Position numbers and translations under genes: made by a program. A model generated the notes under the pieces. The model was not told the origin of the DNA. It did not search any database and saw only the letters and a list, made by a program, of their open reading frames with translations. Below are positions 1 through 12,410 of a stretch of 64,000 nucleotides of DNA, in pieces. Each line of letters begins with the position of its first letter. The stretch's first letter is position 1. This stretch comes from Ramazzottius varieornatus (Eukaryota > Tardigrada > Eutardigrada > Parachela > Ramazzottiidae), in NCBI GenBank assembly GCA_001949185.1, contig BDGG01000004.1, positions 352,793-416,792 on the forward strand. Direction: 5' to 3'.

Positions 1-459
1 TATCGATCACGCAGCCGTGCTGCTGCTGGTTTAGAAGCATTAACAAGCAAGTGGTAAATGACCATCAGTTTAAACACATGGAGCCACATTAAGCCGAACT
101 GCGTGATGGACAAATGTAGACCGCGCTATGGCGCTTCTCTCGAGATCAGTCGAGGGTTTTCATTGTCACATCGGTGGACAGTTAAATATTTCTGACTTCC
201 AGTGCAGACAGGACAGACGATCGAATTGCTATAAATCAGGCTCAATCTGGTAATAAAACCACAGCCCTCTCAATAAGCGGTACTCAATGTTCCCGCTGCA
301 TAAATATACGGAACAAAAAACTCTTTCACAACGTAGTGAGGGAGATTGATGCTTACAGCTACAATTAAACTCTGCGGCAGAGAAATGGGGTTTTTACTTC
401 TTCGTGCTCCTCCCTGGCTTGAGAGACAGACAGTTGCTTCAAGCGGCATACTGCGCCAA

Positions 460-965
460 GCGGCATACGCTGATGACCGAACCGACCCAACAGCGAGATA
501 GAGGAGAGTTTTGCGCATAGCTTGAGCTGTCAAACTAGTCTGAATATAGATCCTGGAAAATTTTGCGCGATCCGGGACTACCGGCTCCAAGTTGCTGCAG
601 TGACGCCAAGCTCTTTGATTGAGCTCTTTGATTGATTGGCTGCGAATTGTTCACCCGATCAACTGTTTTGACATCCAGTCACAGAACGGTATAACACAGC
701 ACGTTGTGCGAGCAGGATGGCGCGCCATCCGGCCACCAGATGACAAAACAGCTGATCGCGTGAACAATCCGCAGCCAATCAAACTTACCAACCAAAGAGT
801 TTTACGTCACCGCGGGAACTTGGAGCCGGTAGTCCCGGTTCCCGCAGTCTGCGTAATCTTCCAAGACTTATATTCGGACTAGTTTGATATCAAACTGTGC
901 CCAGGACTCCCCTCCGTCTCTCTGTTGGGTCGTTTTGATCATCAGGATATGCCGCTTGGCTTAAT
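460..965. repeat. Fold-back element with ~200-bp arms
   Basis: The stretch 465-682 is mirrored as its reverse complement by 738-962. Matching landmarks are the CCGGCTCCAAGTT block near 580 against AACTTGGAGCCGG near 820, the pairing of TGTTCACCCGATC with GATCGCGTGAACA, and TATGCCGCTTGGC blocks at the outer ends. The arms are roughly 80% alike, with a loop of about 55 bp. It looks like a non-autonomous fold-back DNA transposon. It encodes no protein and the target duplication was not resolved. Confidence 0.75.
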
Positions 966-2595
966 CCCCTTGTCAGTACTATGGCACTCGTATGGACTTT
1001 GACAATAGGCGGTACAGAGTTCCCAAAGTCGCAAGTTATCAATGATAGGCCTGGAGAACCACGGGTTATGTGTTTTTGACAGTTCATCGGTGTCTGTGGG
1101 ATTTTCAATCTTGTTATGTCTGCTCGTTGAGACAAGATAGAAGAATTTCACGATTTCATCGGTTTTCAGCTAGAAAGCAAAAACGTTCATTTTCGGTCCA
1201 AGGTATGGACGCAACGTTTCAACCAATTTTCAGAATGATACGTCAAATATCCCCGAGGGACCGGCTGACTGCCTAACGTGCTGACACACAGGATTGTGTC
1301 ACAAGATTTGAACGTGTCACGTTTCGGTACCAGGAGCCACTTTCTTCCATCTACATGTTCGCACATCAACTTTCGACATCCGACTTTCAATATTTATCCA
1401 TTCTGCGTTCTGGTGTGTTACAGTAGGCGAGGTCTAGCATACGTCTCAGGTCGTAATTTCGTGGATGAACCCACGTCATCGGTTACGAGATCGGACAGAG
1501 TACACGTTGAGCGTTTCCAGACTAAAAGGATTTTCGGGGTTTGAAGGTTGTCCAATATAAATGCCGAATTCTACTGCCAGAACAATACGGTCGAAGCTTA
1601 TATGAAGTCCCCAATGGGTTTAATTATAGCAAGAACCAAATAACACTTCTACGGCGCTGCAAAACTCATGGGCGAGGTTCAACCTCGAAATTCATACGCA
1701 CCCATTGTGGAAAGGTGTACCAGCGAGGTCTCCAGAGGTCAAGAAGAACGATCTTTCCATAACTACGCTGGGGCTGATTATCAATCTTCATCACGGTGTA
1801 CACCTGCGTCCCATATGGAATCAATGTTTTTCTAACGAGGAACCATTCAGACACATGTCACTCGCCCATCGGGATATCAATGCTTTTGCGTGATAGCCGA
1901 GAGCCTTAGCTCTCTACAAACTATCGGGAAGAAAGGCAAGTGACCACTTCCTGGAGCTGGAGAAAATCCCGAAGGTGAGTCATCCACCGTGGAACCAGTG
2001 TTATAGCTTGTATAGCGCTACACAAGACCACCCGAAAGCTGCTCGGTTGATTGAGAGAACTCTAGATTTCACGTGTGGAAGGCGCATAGTGAAATTCCGA
2101 ATCTCATACCAACGGGGAACGGCCGCACTCGTCTTCAAAGTATTTTCCGTCAAAGTATTTTTACGTATACTGCACAACACCGCAATACATATAAACATAT
2201 ACCGAAAATTGTTTTGCCGAAAATTAAAGTAGTCTCAGACGGCGTGACATGTATCAAGTATGCATTACGTTAACAGAAACACTTTTTATGTAAGATAGAC
2301 AACACTGTGATTCGTTACGTCATAGGCTTTATTTTAATTACGATTGTCTCATGCTTTTCTATGGATGCGCCGTCTGAGACTACTGGGTCACACATTTCCT
2401 CACTGGGTCACACATGCTTACTCCTCCTGTACTAAAACTTTAAGAAAATGTTGATTTATATCCTATCCTATCAAGATAATCCTTTTTCAGGCATCTCAAA
2501 GTGTACAAAAATACATTTTTAAATCCTAAATTTAACGCACTAATCTGCCAACAAAAATTTCACGGAAAACAAAACTATAATAATCAACTCATTAA

Positions 2596-3102
2596 CATAT
2601 GGGTTTCGGCAGCCCAACTTTCGGTACATTGACTAATATCGCGATAGTGCAGGAAACCGTTTTGACCTTTTAGAGCTCCAGGGCTTCTTGTAACTGCTGA
2701 TGTGATAATATGAAACAGACATCGAGGAACACGAATTTGAAGTCAGATCTGATTCCTGACCTGTGGCCAAACGGCCACGTCAGGAAGATACAAAGGGATT
2801 CGAAGTTTTGTCCGACAAAATTCTTACATCAGAATGCCGTCACACAGCGTAAGACTACACATACAGTCGTTTTGGCACCAAACCCCAAGCTGGGATGATT
2901 TGGGGGTTAATCGACCCTGAAGTTTCCTGCAATATCATCCCGAAAGGGCGAACAGTTTTTTGAGACTTGGAGCCAGGGCGAGGTACGGCAAAGCTACCAC
3001 CTGATGCCCCCGAATATTCTCTCGAATTTCATGTCAGAAAAGGGTCATTTGGTACTACAAATAATGTACCGAAAATTGGGCTGCCGAAACCCATATGAAA
3101 TC
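2596..3102. repeat. MITE-like element with 35-bp terminal inverted repeats
   Basis: The left end at 2596 (CATATGGGTTTCGGCAGCCC, continuing into TTTCGGTACATT) returns as its reverse complement ending at 3102. The element is about 507 bp long with no coding capacity. A partial relative of its end (ACCGAAAATT...TGCCGAAA) lies near 2200-2225. Confidence 0.75.
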
Positions 3103-4131
3103 CATCACCAGTGACCAGGTAGACGGAAACAGAACAGGAAAAGTTACTTCCGAAGATAGTGAGTGTAACTTGGTATATTGGCCCCTGTCCCAGCCAACTT
3201 GCTACCGCTCATCATATTGAGTTGGTCTCGACTCGATTATTCTTCAACGTCCGAACTAGCTTCACTTGGTTCAACGTTCTATCTGCCGTCACAATAGTGA
3301 GACACTAGAAGTGGATCCGATACACTACCGATTATTACTGGTGTCTAACATCCATCAGCGGTGTCTTGAAGATCTGGCAGGTCTACAACTTGTGTATTCT
3401 GCTCTCAGTGTCTTATTCGGACGTTTCAGTTGTACTGCGGGAATACGGCGAGAGACTGATTCGTGTATCCTCACAGGCGCCCTAACTATGCGTTACATAG
3501 CATTACCGGAATGTTTTGTGTCTGCTAAGAACCAATTCGAACCCCACTGCGGGTATCTTACCGTTGCACTTTATGATTCTGACCACGATATTGAGTAAGA
3601 ATTATTAAATTGAAAAACTGAGCCAGATGAGCGCTGTTTGAAATGTCTCCAGAAACGAAAGAATAGAGAATAAAAGAAAAGACGGTTCCGTACAAGCTCG
3701 ACACCCAAAAAGAAGAATTTTGTTGTCATTGTACAAATACTTCTTAATGGTTTCCATTTTGTAGTCTGACAGACTCGAGGAAGCGGAAATACTTTTCACG
3801 TTGATGGCGGCGCTTGTCTGGAACGATTTTGTCTATGGCGATACGGAGTCTGAAACAAAAATATCACCAAACACGACCCACGCAAAATGGAAAACAGAGT
3901 GTTGGGGCACAGCTTACCTGTTGAGGACAGCGGTGACACCTTCGTTCTTTTCCTCATTGAAGAAAGCAAATCGGCACTTAGAGCGCTAGAGTCTTGCGAT
4001 TGTTCTTGCCGGAGACTGTCTATGAAACTCGACAGTCCAGCACCAGTACTTAGGCCGTCTACGTACTTCCGTAGCTCACCCCCATTAAAGTCTGTAATGT
4101 GTAATGAATTAAGAGCGACGGGGTAAAGTGA

Positions 4132-4188
4132 CGAAAGTTGGATTTTCGAAGGGTTCGTCTGATGCAAAATACACTTTTCCAACTTTCG
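4132..4188. repeat. Short palindromic repeat, AAGTTGGA hairpin family (copy 1)
   Basis: The repeat begins CGAAAGTTGGA and ends TCCAACTTTCG, so the whole 57 bp can fold into a hairpin. Two more copies occur 1.4-1.8 kb downstream, inside an intron. Confidence 0.7.
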
Positions 4189-5104
4189 AATCTTTGGATA
4201 GCACTAGTCCACTGACGTTAGACGGTACGTACTTCGTTTCTGGCTCTTCCCGTATCGGTATAGCTGGGAGCGTGATAACTATCGATCTTCCTCCTGGGAC
4301 ATTGCAAATGGGAAATTCAGTCAAACAACTGAAACAGTAAACGCACAAAACTCTTGCAGTCGATCTTCAAACACCGGAAACTGAAATGTCGGAAAAGATA
4401 AGCTTCAACCAGTACTGTCACCTAGTTCGGAAAACGGTTACGGAACGGACCATTCCGGACCACTAATGCCGTATATCGGATACGGAGCGATCCCGTGCGG
4501 CGCGACTACCCGTATGTACGTGTTTACCAGCGTCGAACGTCAGGTGGTAGAATTCGACAAATCTGGGGCAATCACTGCGGCAGTATGCCCCTTCATCATA
4601 GCTCCAACTCCGCCCCTTGCCGCGCGAGATGGACGCGTCGTCGAAATCCGAGGAAACATGTTGTGACGGACTGGTTGCGCAATATTACGCTTCATATCAT
4701 TGCAACACTGTCGCGAACTGCAAATGCACTAGGAAAGCTTCTCGCCGTTTTCTTTGTAGCTTTCTTAGCCGAGTTACGACTTTCATCATGTCAACCCAAG
4801 GAGTTCGACGAAGTTCCAGAGCTTCATCTCATACATCTCAACATTCCGATAACATTCCAGAGGACGAAGATGCCACAATCAACGCCCTTTCAACCGTCCA
4901 TCGCAGCGCAGAACGTAAGCTCAATCTTTGTAGATACTTGCTACAAACTCTATCTTTACTATATTTGTCAATGGACGGAGAGTTTGTATGTTTAGTTGGC
5001 TCTTCTCTTAGACTTAGACTAGACTAGTTCAGAACACTGTTGACCAGAAGATGCGAGCCATAAACTTTGGCCGAGTTAGAGGTGGGAACTGGGTAAAGAT
5101 CTGA

Positions 5105-6806
5105 ATGGACAAGAAAAGCCACCTGGATGAGAACGGGCTCCGGGTTGGCGACCACATCGTCGCGTACTGTGGCCCCACGGAAAAGAGCAAGCCTGGCTAC
5201 TACTCCACCATAGTCCGCGGTGTCTACGATGATAAGAAGACTTGCGATGAGGCACTGAAAGCCCTTCGTGACTCTAAACGGAAATCAGCTGGCCCAGTGA
5301 TAGAAACTGAGCGCACTAAACGTCTTTGCGGAGTAGCCCAGTCTCAAACGGACGAGGATCTGGCCGACGGTAATAAGTTATCGTGCTCTTTACTTCCAGA
5401 ACGCTTTCCGAACTCGATCCTCCATAGGTAGCCTCTCAGCACATTGCGAAAACGACGGTAAGCATGTAGACTGTTAACGTTGGCGTACTAATTAGTTTCG
5501 GATTGCCAGTTTTACCAGGTGCTTCTCCGGAAAGAAACTTTCAGGAGTCTTTTCAACGTACGTGATTTCTCGCTCAAAACTTTTACGTCATACTACTCAC
5601 AAACTGTCGAAAGTTGGAAAATCGACCGCTACTGAATACGGCGAAGCGCTAAATCCAACTTTCGTGTCTTTGAAATGTCCATGTTAATTTGTTTGATCGC
5701 GCATCTTGTGTTCCAACTATCGAACATTTGAGAATTTAAACCGTTCGTTTGGTTCACCCTTAATCACTGAACGCTGAATTGTCGTAGCTTCAAAGTTGCG
5801 AAAGTTGGACCCCACGCTGCTCGGTCCAGCAAACTAACATGGAAATTTGAAAGACACGGAAGTTGGATTTATCACTTCAGCTCTTGACTGCAAAATTCGT
5901 TTCCCCAACTTTCGAATCTTCTGTTCTCCCGTAGTCAACTTGAGCCGGGACCACACTCCAGATTCTGCAGTCGGCTTATCATCAGTAACAGAGAATTCTG
6001 GCCGTAATGCCGCTCGAGGTAAACATTGCACAAGCTGGCCAGACGAATGCACCCTAATTATTTCTGCTCTAGGCTCAGCTGCGCATTCTCCACGTATAGA
6101 TCGGAGCTCAAATACACCAGCGTCAAGTGAGTAAGCCTTTGTCAACCGCCTCCGCTATTTCGATACTGAAACATTGCCTGGAACGTATAGGTAATATTGC
6201 ACCTTTGCCGGGAAACGTGTCTCAAGCTGGAACACCTACCAAAGAGCAAGACAGTGAATAGACTCGGAAGCTAGTCGTCTGATAGTCAATAAACACAGTG
6301 GATTTGTGTTGCAGTTCAGAAGAAGCTACAAAGCATCGTCTCTTCGTTCTACTGGAAGAAGCAGACCCCTGGTTCTCAACAGATCCGATCTGGGTACGAC
6401 GTGTGGATAAAGAAGACAGTTCTGGCAGATCTGGTCCAACATTACGGTCCCAAAGCAGTGTGTCCAAACAACGGATGGCCAAAGTACACGTGGAAGTTGG
6501 TGCTACATATGCTTGGAGGAGAAGAAAGCGTGTTTGCGACTAAACCCCTGAAGAAGAAGATCGGGGCGGACGTAATTTTGAAGGAGCCAGCTATACTCGC
6601 GGTTATCGGTAAGTTTACAGTGTCATAACTGATGAAATACTGAAAGTCTGAAATATTTTCTGTTCGTGAGTCTAACCATAACCTTGATATCCGTCGTTTT
6701 AGGTCACGTCACCGAGATCTTCGCACTTACCGACCCCATTAACAAGGCCTTTTTCAAGCAGAAGATGAAAAACAATAGGGCATCGGTCGAGAGTCGCTTC
6801 GTTTAG
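5105..6806 (+). CDS. Unnamed protein with BEN-like C-terminal region (4 exons, 284 aa)
   Basis: Exons are 5105-5369, 5935-6126, 6315-6608 and 6703-6806. All introns are GT-AG and the lengths sum to 855 nt in frame, ending in TAG. The start at 5105 is the first ATG of the open exon. Residues 1-88 are charged and unrecognised, and 89-152 are Ser/Thr-rich and probably disordered. Residues ~153-284 are Lys-rich and helical in character, with the order expected of a BEN domain: a central LxxLLxxxLxGxE-like stretch, then a basic segment ending in K-K-I-G-A, then an A-I-L-A-V-I helix and an amphipathic tail. BEN domains act in chromatin and DNA binding, so a nuclear role is possible. The BEN assignment is by eye and tentative; the exon chain itself is well supported. 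Intron 1 (565 bp) carries two copies of a palindromic repeat. Confidence 0.6.
5608..5664. repeat. AAGTTGGA hairpin family (copy 2)
   Basis: This 57-bp palindrome, CGAAAGTTGGA ... TCCAACTTTCG, has the same size and ends as the copy at 4132. It lies in the first intron of the BEN-like gene. Confidence 0.7.
5799..5914. repeat. AAGTTGGA hairpin family (copy 3, longer)
   Basis: It begins CGAAAGTTGGAC and ends CCAACTTTCG, with a further GGAAGTTGGA inside at about 5870. This suggests two nested or adjacent copies. It lies just upstream of exon 2 of the BEN-like gene. Confidence 0.6.
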
Positions 6807-6826
6807 CCATAACTTTCTGTTCCCAC

Positions 6827-6832
6827 AATAAA
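6827..6832 (+). terminator. Poly(A) signal AATAAA
   Basis: A canonical AATAAA lies 20 bp after the stop codon of the BEN-like gene, consistent with a very short 3' UTR. Confidence 0.6.
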
Positions 6833-8779
6833 TTCAGTTTCGACAGTCATAGCTCTTCGTTCCTTCCATGATGTTGGTTCATCATTAGATCAAACACTTA
6901 ATCCAGCACTGTTACGCACATGAGAGAACAAACGAAAACCGCTCATTGAGTCTGACTCCCAACTTGGCAGTATATCAGCTAAGGGTATCAAGTGTGTGGT
7001 TGACAGATTCGGTTTCACTAGCTGGAATATTAAATCATGATCGTAGGTGTACTGCACTTCTCTTACAGCCATTCCTTTAATGACTATCAACCGCGTTTCT
7101 TAGTTTTGAGAAAGATTTGGCCCCTGGCCTTTGAGTTTACTGCTAAAGTACTGCCAGATCTCGGCTAATTATCGGTCAGACGTTGGCGAGTGCATTATTG
7201 AAATACTTCTGGTGTGCGAAAGCAATCTGTTCAACCACCCAGCAGGCATCATTCGGTAGGCTCCCTGCATCTTGCACGTGTACAGTATGAGGTTGCTGCA
7301 AATTTTAGCAGTAAACTACGGAACGCCGACCACACTCGCTGTCAGTAATCTACCAGTGTTCGACCAGCGTCTGACCAGTGTCTAACCATTGTCTAGCGAA
7401 TCTTGCTGACATATTCCAACGGAGCTTTCGAAAGATGACCACAGTACGACAAGTTCCTGATGACTGTGTTTCTGCTTAACTATCTGGATGGACTTTCCCT
7501 GGACTGAAACACAACCTTTACAGATCCACCACAGGTTCTCCGTAAACTCCGATTTTTATATGGGGCATGTCCTCCCCACCGGAAGTCACATCAGTGGAAT
7601 GTTCAAAGCTGCTTCTTGCTGTAACCTATCGAGTCATGGCTCACTCGATAGAGATTAACAAGTCGTAGGAGCACTATGGAGGTAGGAGCGAAAAACCAGG
7701 AACTCGAAGTTTCTGGCGTCGAGGTTCGAGGTGGTAGGAGGTTGGCTGAACATTCACCGATCCTTCACCGCTGATGTACGTTTCTCCCGAATTTCGGGGG
7801 GCTCAAACGTAACCGTCGTTTGCTTCCTCCAAGGGACAGTGCTGGTTCTGAGTTCCGGTATCCCCCTTGTTTTTTTCGCGAGAGCTTTGAACGGGATTCA
7901 ATTGCTGTATCATTGACATGCTCATCGTAAACTTTTTTGTTTACGTAGTTTACTTGTTTATCACTGCGTGGGACCTAACCATTACCGACGAAAACACAAA
8001 AAAACACAACAGCGGTTAGATTGTGCCCTCTGATCTGGTCAATCGCATTTGCTTTTGCCATACTTTACACCTTTTTTACTTATCTCATATAATTATTGGG
8101 TCGTTATAAACTCTCGCGCAACTGCATTGCCTTGCGTAGTATCGTTCATCCAGGCTTCGTCCTACCTGTCACCGTTTCGCCCAGTCATTCAATCAAACTC
8201 TTACAGTCTCGTAGCCCTCAACCTATATTAGAAATTCAACAAAGGTTTTTTGCGGTTAACTGTGGAGCGACTTCCTTCTCCTTCTTCGAGTTTCCTTCTC
8301 ATATTTCCCCTCGTACGCACTCGATGTGAACGTTCGAGTTAGCTTTTCTTGACCATGGCCATCGATGACGAAGTCTTCTCTCGATTCATTCTTCATTCTA
8401 CGAGCTCCTCGCATTTTCTCGCATTCGTGCTCGTACACTGTGTCATTCTTGCTCTTACTCTTACTCGCTCTTGCCAGTCGATTGTCTTGCTCTTACCAGT
8501 CGATTGTCCTTAATTGTTGGATTTTCGCTCACCCATGTGTTTCCTCACGTTTATCATGCGTTCGAACGCATGACCATCATTCATTTAAATGCCCTGGACA
8601 TCGCGTTTTAACACTTACAGCACTAAGCTTTTCGTGCTTGCAAAATACGATCGTTCTCTTGGTGAGTACACGAATTTGATTGGCTGAAAGCAGGGGTGGG
8701 ACTTGAAACATCCAGTAGCACACATCCCGTATCAAGTGGCGCGTGTTACCATTGCTTCAACATGTGAAAAGTTCTAAAC
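6833..8779. other. Intergenic, no gene recognised
   Basis: I see no exon chain. The part around 8440-8515 is a degenerate repeat of CTCTTACTCTTACTCGCTCTTGCC-like units, with GCCAGTCGATTGTC and ACCAGTCGATTGTC as adjacent copies. Confidence 0.5.
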
Positions 8780-10712
8780 TTAGCGAATCACATCTTTCAA
8801 AGTTTGTTTCAGTAAATTCTGCGTCTTCGCGCATACGACACAGAACACCGTTTGAATAGAACTTCTGTGGTCAGAACAAACAGCAACCTTACAGAAGCTA
8901 CAGTTGATCCTGCTTCTTTTTTGAGTGGTATGGTGGCAGAATCTGCAGCGTTGTTGTGCCTTGGTTCCGCTTGCAACGGAAGGATTGCTTTCTGCCTTAC
9001 CGTCTGACAGAATATTCAGGGAAATCTTTATCAGCAACTTTACATCTGATGGAATACTGGCGGAGGTGAAGCGGCGGCGTAAGTGGCTTTCCATGAGGTT
9101 CCTGCTAAGTTCGTGTAGGTACTTCCGACGTCGGATCAGAGATTTAGCATGCCAGTCCGGGTTCAGTTCAGTCCATATAACGTACGAATTCAACGCGGAG
9201 ATGTCGACGATATCGTAAAATAGCGCCATTGGCCATCTACAGGTTTTCCGACGAACACTGTAGTTTCCAGTCAGCTGATCCAGAGTGTCCACTCCGGCTT
9301 TCGTACGATTGCAGTGCGTAACGATCTCAGGTTTCCCTTCTGGGCTTTCCTCATCAACTTCTCTAAAAAATAAATCGTGACGTCACCAAAGAGAAACGGC
9401 TGTGTAGCGGTCATACTGATTCACAACGCATTCGTCGTGAAATCATGAGCAACAGCTGCACCAAGCGTAGTTTGGTCCTGTTGCGCACTACGTCACAGGT
9501 CTAACATGGGCACTCGTCTTTACGGCTTGCAAATACGTCATTCGTCACTTACTGGGAAAAATGCATGGAACTCAACAGCACTACAGCTTTCCTCTTCTTC
9601 GGAACGTAAGACACCAGAGTGAAATCGGGCTTGTGGCCGAAGTAGGAGGAAAATGCAGCGCGGCTCTTGCTTGGCAGGAAGGCGGAAGGAATTTCTTTAC
9701 GGTTCTTACGCATTGTTCCCACGAGAGAAATTTTTTTCTTGAGAAGAGCTTCTCCCAACGTCAAGGAAGTGAAGAAATTGTCTGTGGTCACGTTTCTTCC
9801 CGACTGGTTTCCCAGATATTCCACCAGATCAAGAACCACTCGCTGTCCTTGATTCTTCTCAGCCGCTCCACCAGGAGCCTCTCCGGTGTAAAGCTGGATT
9901 TTGCAGCAGTAGGAAGTCCTACAGCAACAAAGGAGAAAAAGTTTCAGGCCGTACTTGCTTCTTGGTTTTGTCGGAATATATTGCTTGAAGCCGCACCGTC
10001 CTTTGAAAGGAAAGAATTGTTCGTCCACGCACAGAAATTCGTAGGGAAGGTAGTTCTCGCGAAGCGCTTTACTCCACAAGTCAAACAACTCCTGGACGTG
10101 GGCCATCTTGTTAGTCGCTACCCGGGCTTCTCGAGAAGGTTTGTCATCAAATCGCAGGCTGCAAGTAATCTGGGTGAAGCGCTTCCGAGACATACAGGCG
10201 CGATAAACTCCTTTTCCTTCGCTTTTACTCCACAGTTCACACACTGGTACAGTACCGTCATTCATTATTCCCTGTAGAAGTAGAATTCCCAAGTAAGCAT
10301 CTAGCACCACAGGATCCAGTTTGACCCAGCCATCACCGTACTACGTTTTCCCCTCTTCATTTGTGAACCGGATGATCAGATCTTTCACTTGTGGCGTGAA
10401 GAAAATGTTGAACGTGTCCATGAGCGTCACGACTCGCGATCTCGCGCTGGGAGTAACGCCAGGCTGACCGGTCATCTTATTGACAGTTCGAGTTTGACCA
10501 CTGTCTAGAGGAAAGCGTTCCCGCTTCATGTCGAGATTTCGGGCAAGGAACGGGCTCACGTCGTTCAGTTGGTAAAAGACGCCATCGTCGTCGTCACTCA
10601 GCGTATCAGACTGCTCAGTTTCCACTTCTACCCCGTCAGGTTCGGCAATGGTTTGCGCGCTGTCTTCCTCTCCATCGCTGTCGCTTCCACTCGTCTCATC
10701 ATCCAGGTCCAT
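8780..10712 (-). mobile_element. piggyBac-type transposase, one in-frame stop
   Basis: The two exons (10712-9553 and 9362-8780, GT-AG intron of 190 bp) sum to 581 codons. In order they show an acidic N-terminus, the IFFTPQ...IRFTNEE entry to the transposase fold, a first catalytic Asp in CVDEQFFPFKGRC, a second in VTTDNFFTS, the G-V-D-T-L-D-Q-L segment after the intron with the third Asp, and a C-terminal cysteine-rich zinc finger starting CRFCHH. This matches DDE_Tnp_1_7 piggyBac transposases in length and order. A TAG stop at 10341-10343 interrupts the frame, which continues uninterrupted after it, so this copy is probably inactive. The strong conservation elsewhere suggests recent activity. 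A TTAA-flanked terminal repeat pair was not found by eye. Confidence 0.9.
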
Positions 10713-12410
10713 TCCTTAGAACACTTTTCCGACACGAACTACAAATAATACGGTGGAGTATTCAAATGAATGGCTGCGGCACAGCTTATTCGCGATACAG
10801 TGAAGCTCGTATTCACGTACGTTCGCACGTTTGATTGTTTATTGGACTGCACTGTGTACTATACTCGTAAGCAACACCCTGGTTACAAACCAATCAAGAT
10901 CAAAACAGGTTAGAAATCTGTACGCACAGAAGCAATGTTTTGACCAATCAACAATCAATTGAAGGAGATAGAACAGCTAGTGACCGGAAGTGCGCTATTC
11001 CATCGAGCCGACTGCACGTAGCGAGACGAGGGGCTTCCCCTTGCCGAATCCTCCGCTGTCCAAAAGAGAGCGGAGGAGCTACAAAGAGCTCAAGACCTCA
11101 ACACTGAAAGGATTCGAGTACTCGCTTCCATCATAGAGCCCCAACCTTCAACTTCACAAGCTGCAACCCAGCGTCATTCCCTTTTCCAATGTCTACGGCG
11201 GCGTCAAAGGCATTAGTAGCTTCTAATGGTCGTTCGAGTTTTTTGGTGATGACGTCGGACTGTGCCATAAGGGACTCAATATGACGGGGATCATTGGTGG
11301 GAGAATGAGAGCGTCTGCGTTTGCAGAAAGAAATTGAGAAATTTCCACCTCGTCTTCCGAAACGGTCTCGTACCGGTGTGAATTGAGCTTGTGAGGTAGC
11401 GGTTCCCGTGATGCTACGGCGTATTCAGCATGATCTTTCAATAGAAACCGGAGAACTGCATATCCTAAGGGTGCTTGAAGCCATGAACCTCATCTGGCCG
11501 TATCCAGATGGTTAGCTGGTATGGATCACCAAGACGTTAAATCGTTTCAAATATACTGTCCTTCGAGTTATATACGATTCCGACTGGCAATTTGTCAGCT
11601 GACGATTATCCAGAGTGTAAGCCTTTCCCCAGTGATTGGTAATGGCTTGACAACCTTTCGGAAACCAGAAGGTAATCCAGTTCATGTTGATTTCAGCATC
11701 GCGACACCATTTATTTTGGCGACCAGTCCTGAAAAGATAGGCTAGTCCATGCTAGTCCATCGCTTCAGCCCCGATTTTGTTTTGTGTATCTCGGCAAAAT
11801 GGACGGTAAAGTTACGACAGTTTCTTGTTCCGACTTTTGATTTAGTGCTTGCTATATAACCACTATTAATATTGTTTCCGAATTCTTCGACGACTGTTTT
11901 TGTGGTTGTCTCATACTCTCGATACATACTTCAAGTTTTACAATTGTACATAATCATCAGGGGTCGTTTGATGTTGCAGAAGTCGGTACTCCATGTCGAT
12001 GTGAATCTTAGATCCGCAGCTCGAAATCCGCAATACGTTTTCCCATTACTTGGCTTGACGAACAAGGAAGTAACATCGAGGTCGGTGTTGCATGGAACCC
12101 TTTTTTCGGTGTTGCATGGAACCCTCTTTCGCATGGAACCCTCTTTTCTGGTAGCCGGTATCTACCATCGGTCTTTCCAGCTCCATGCGTATGGACGGCT
12201 CAGACCTCCCGGCTAACTTGAACGCTGGGATCACCTCGTTTGCCTACGAAAACAATGTGCATTCTACCAAACATAGTCTGCAGGCTGAATGATCAAGTTG
12301 AACAAGATGTTGGCATTGGTACCCCTTACCATCAAGAGTCCAAACACGATCAGTATCTCCATGACGCAGGCTAAGGCACTGTCAGCAGGGATATCCTGGG
12401 TCGAGTTCAA
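10713..12410. other. Intergenic, no gene recognised
   Basis: The first few hundred bases probably belong to the untranslated end of the piggyBac element. Beyond that there are only short unsupported frames and a small tandem repeat at 12083-12148. Confidence 0.5.
12083..12148. repeat. Short tandem repeat, TTGCATGGAACCC units
   Basis: There are three units built on GCATGGAACCCT(C/T)TTT. The first two also share the prefix CGGTGTT. They lie in order without interruption. Confidence 0.75.

Larger units (their letters stand above)
1..3600. other. 5' gene-poor region
   Basis: I see no exon chain or recognisable protein on either strand here. All open frames are short and without domain character. 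The stretch carries two inverted-repeat elements (listed separately). It also has a small inverted pair at 2229-2245 and 2367-2383 (AGTAGTCTCAGACGGCG and its complement) and a short direct duplication of CTGGGTCACACAT at about 2384-2416. Confidence 0.6.

Noticed and set aside
3744-4091. Two minus-strand exon candidates (4091-3918 and 3849-3744) with good splice signals and a Ser-rich then Lys/Arg-rich peptide
   Set aside because: The phases do not fit: joining them gives a stop after five codons. The attractive second peptide is only open in another frame, and no upstream exon with a start was found.
9561-10277. 238-codon plus-strand frame
   Set aside because: It is the antisense shadow of the piggyBac transposase.
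8600-11000. TTAA-flanked terminal inverted repeats of the piggyBac element
   Set aside because: TTAA sites exist near 8620, but no matching inverted end was found on the other side by eye.
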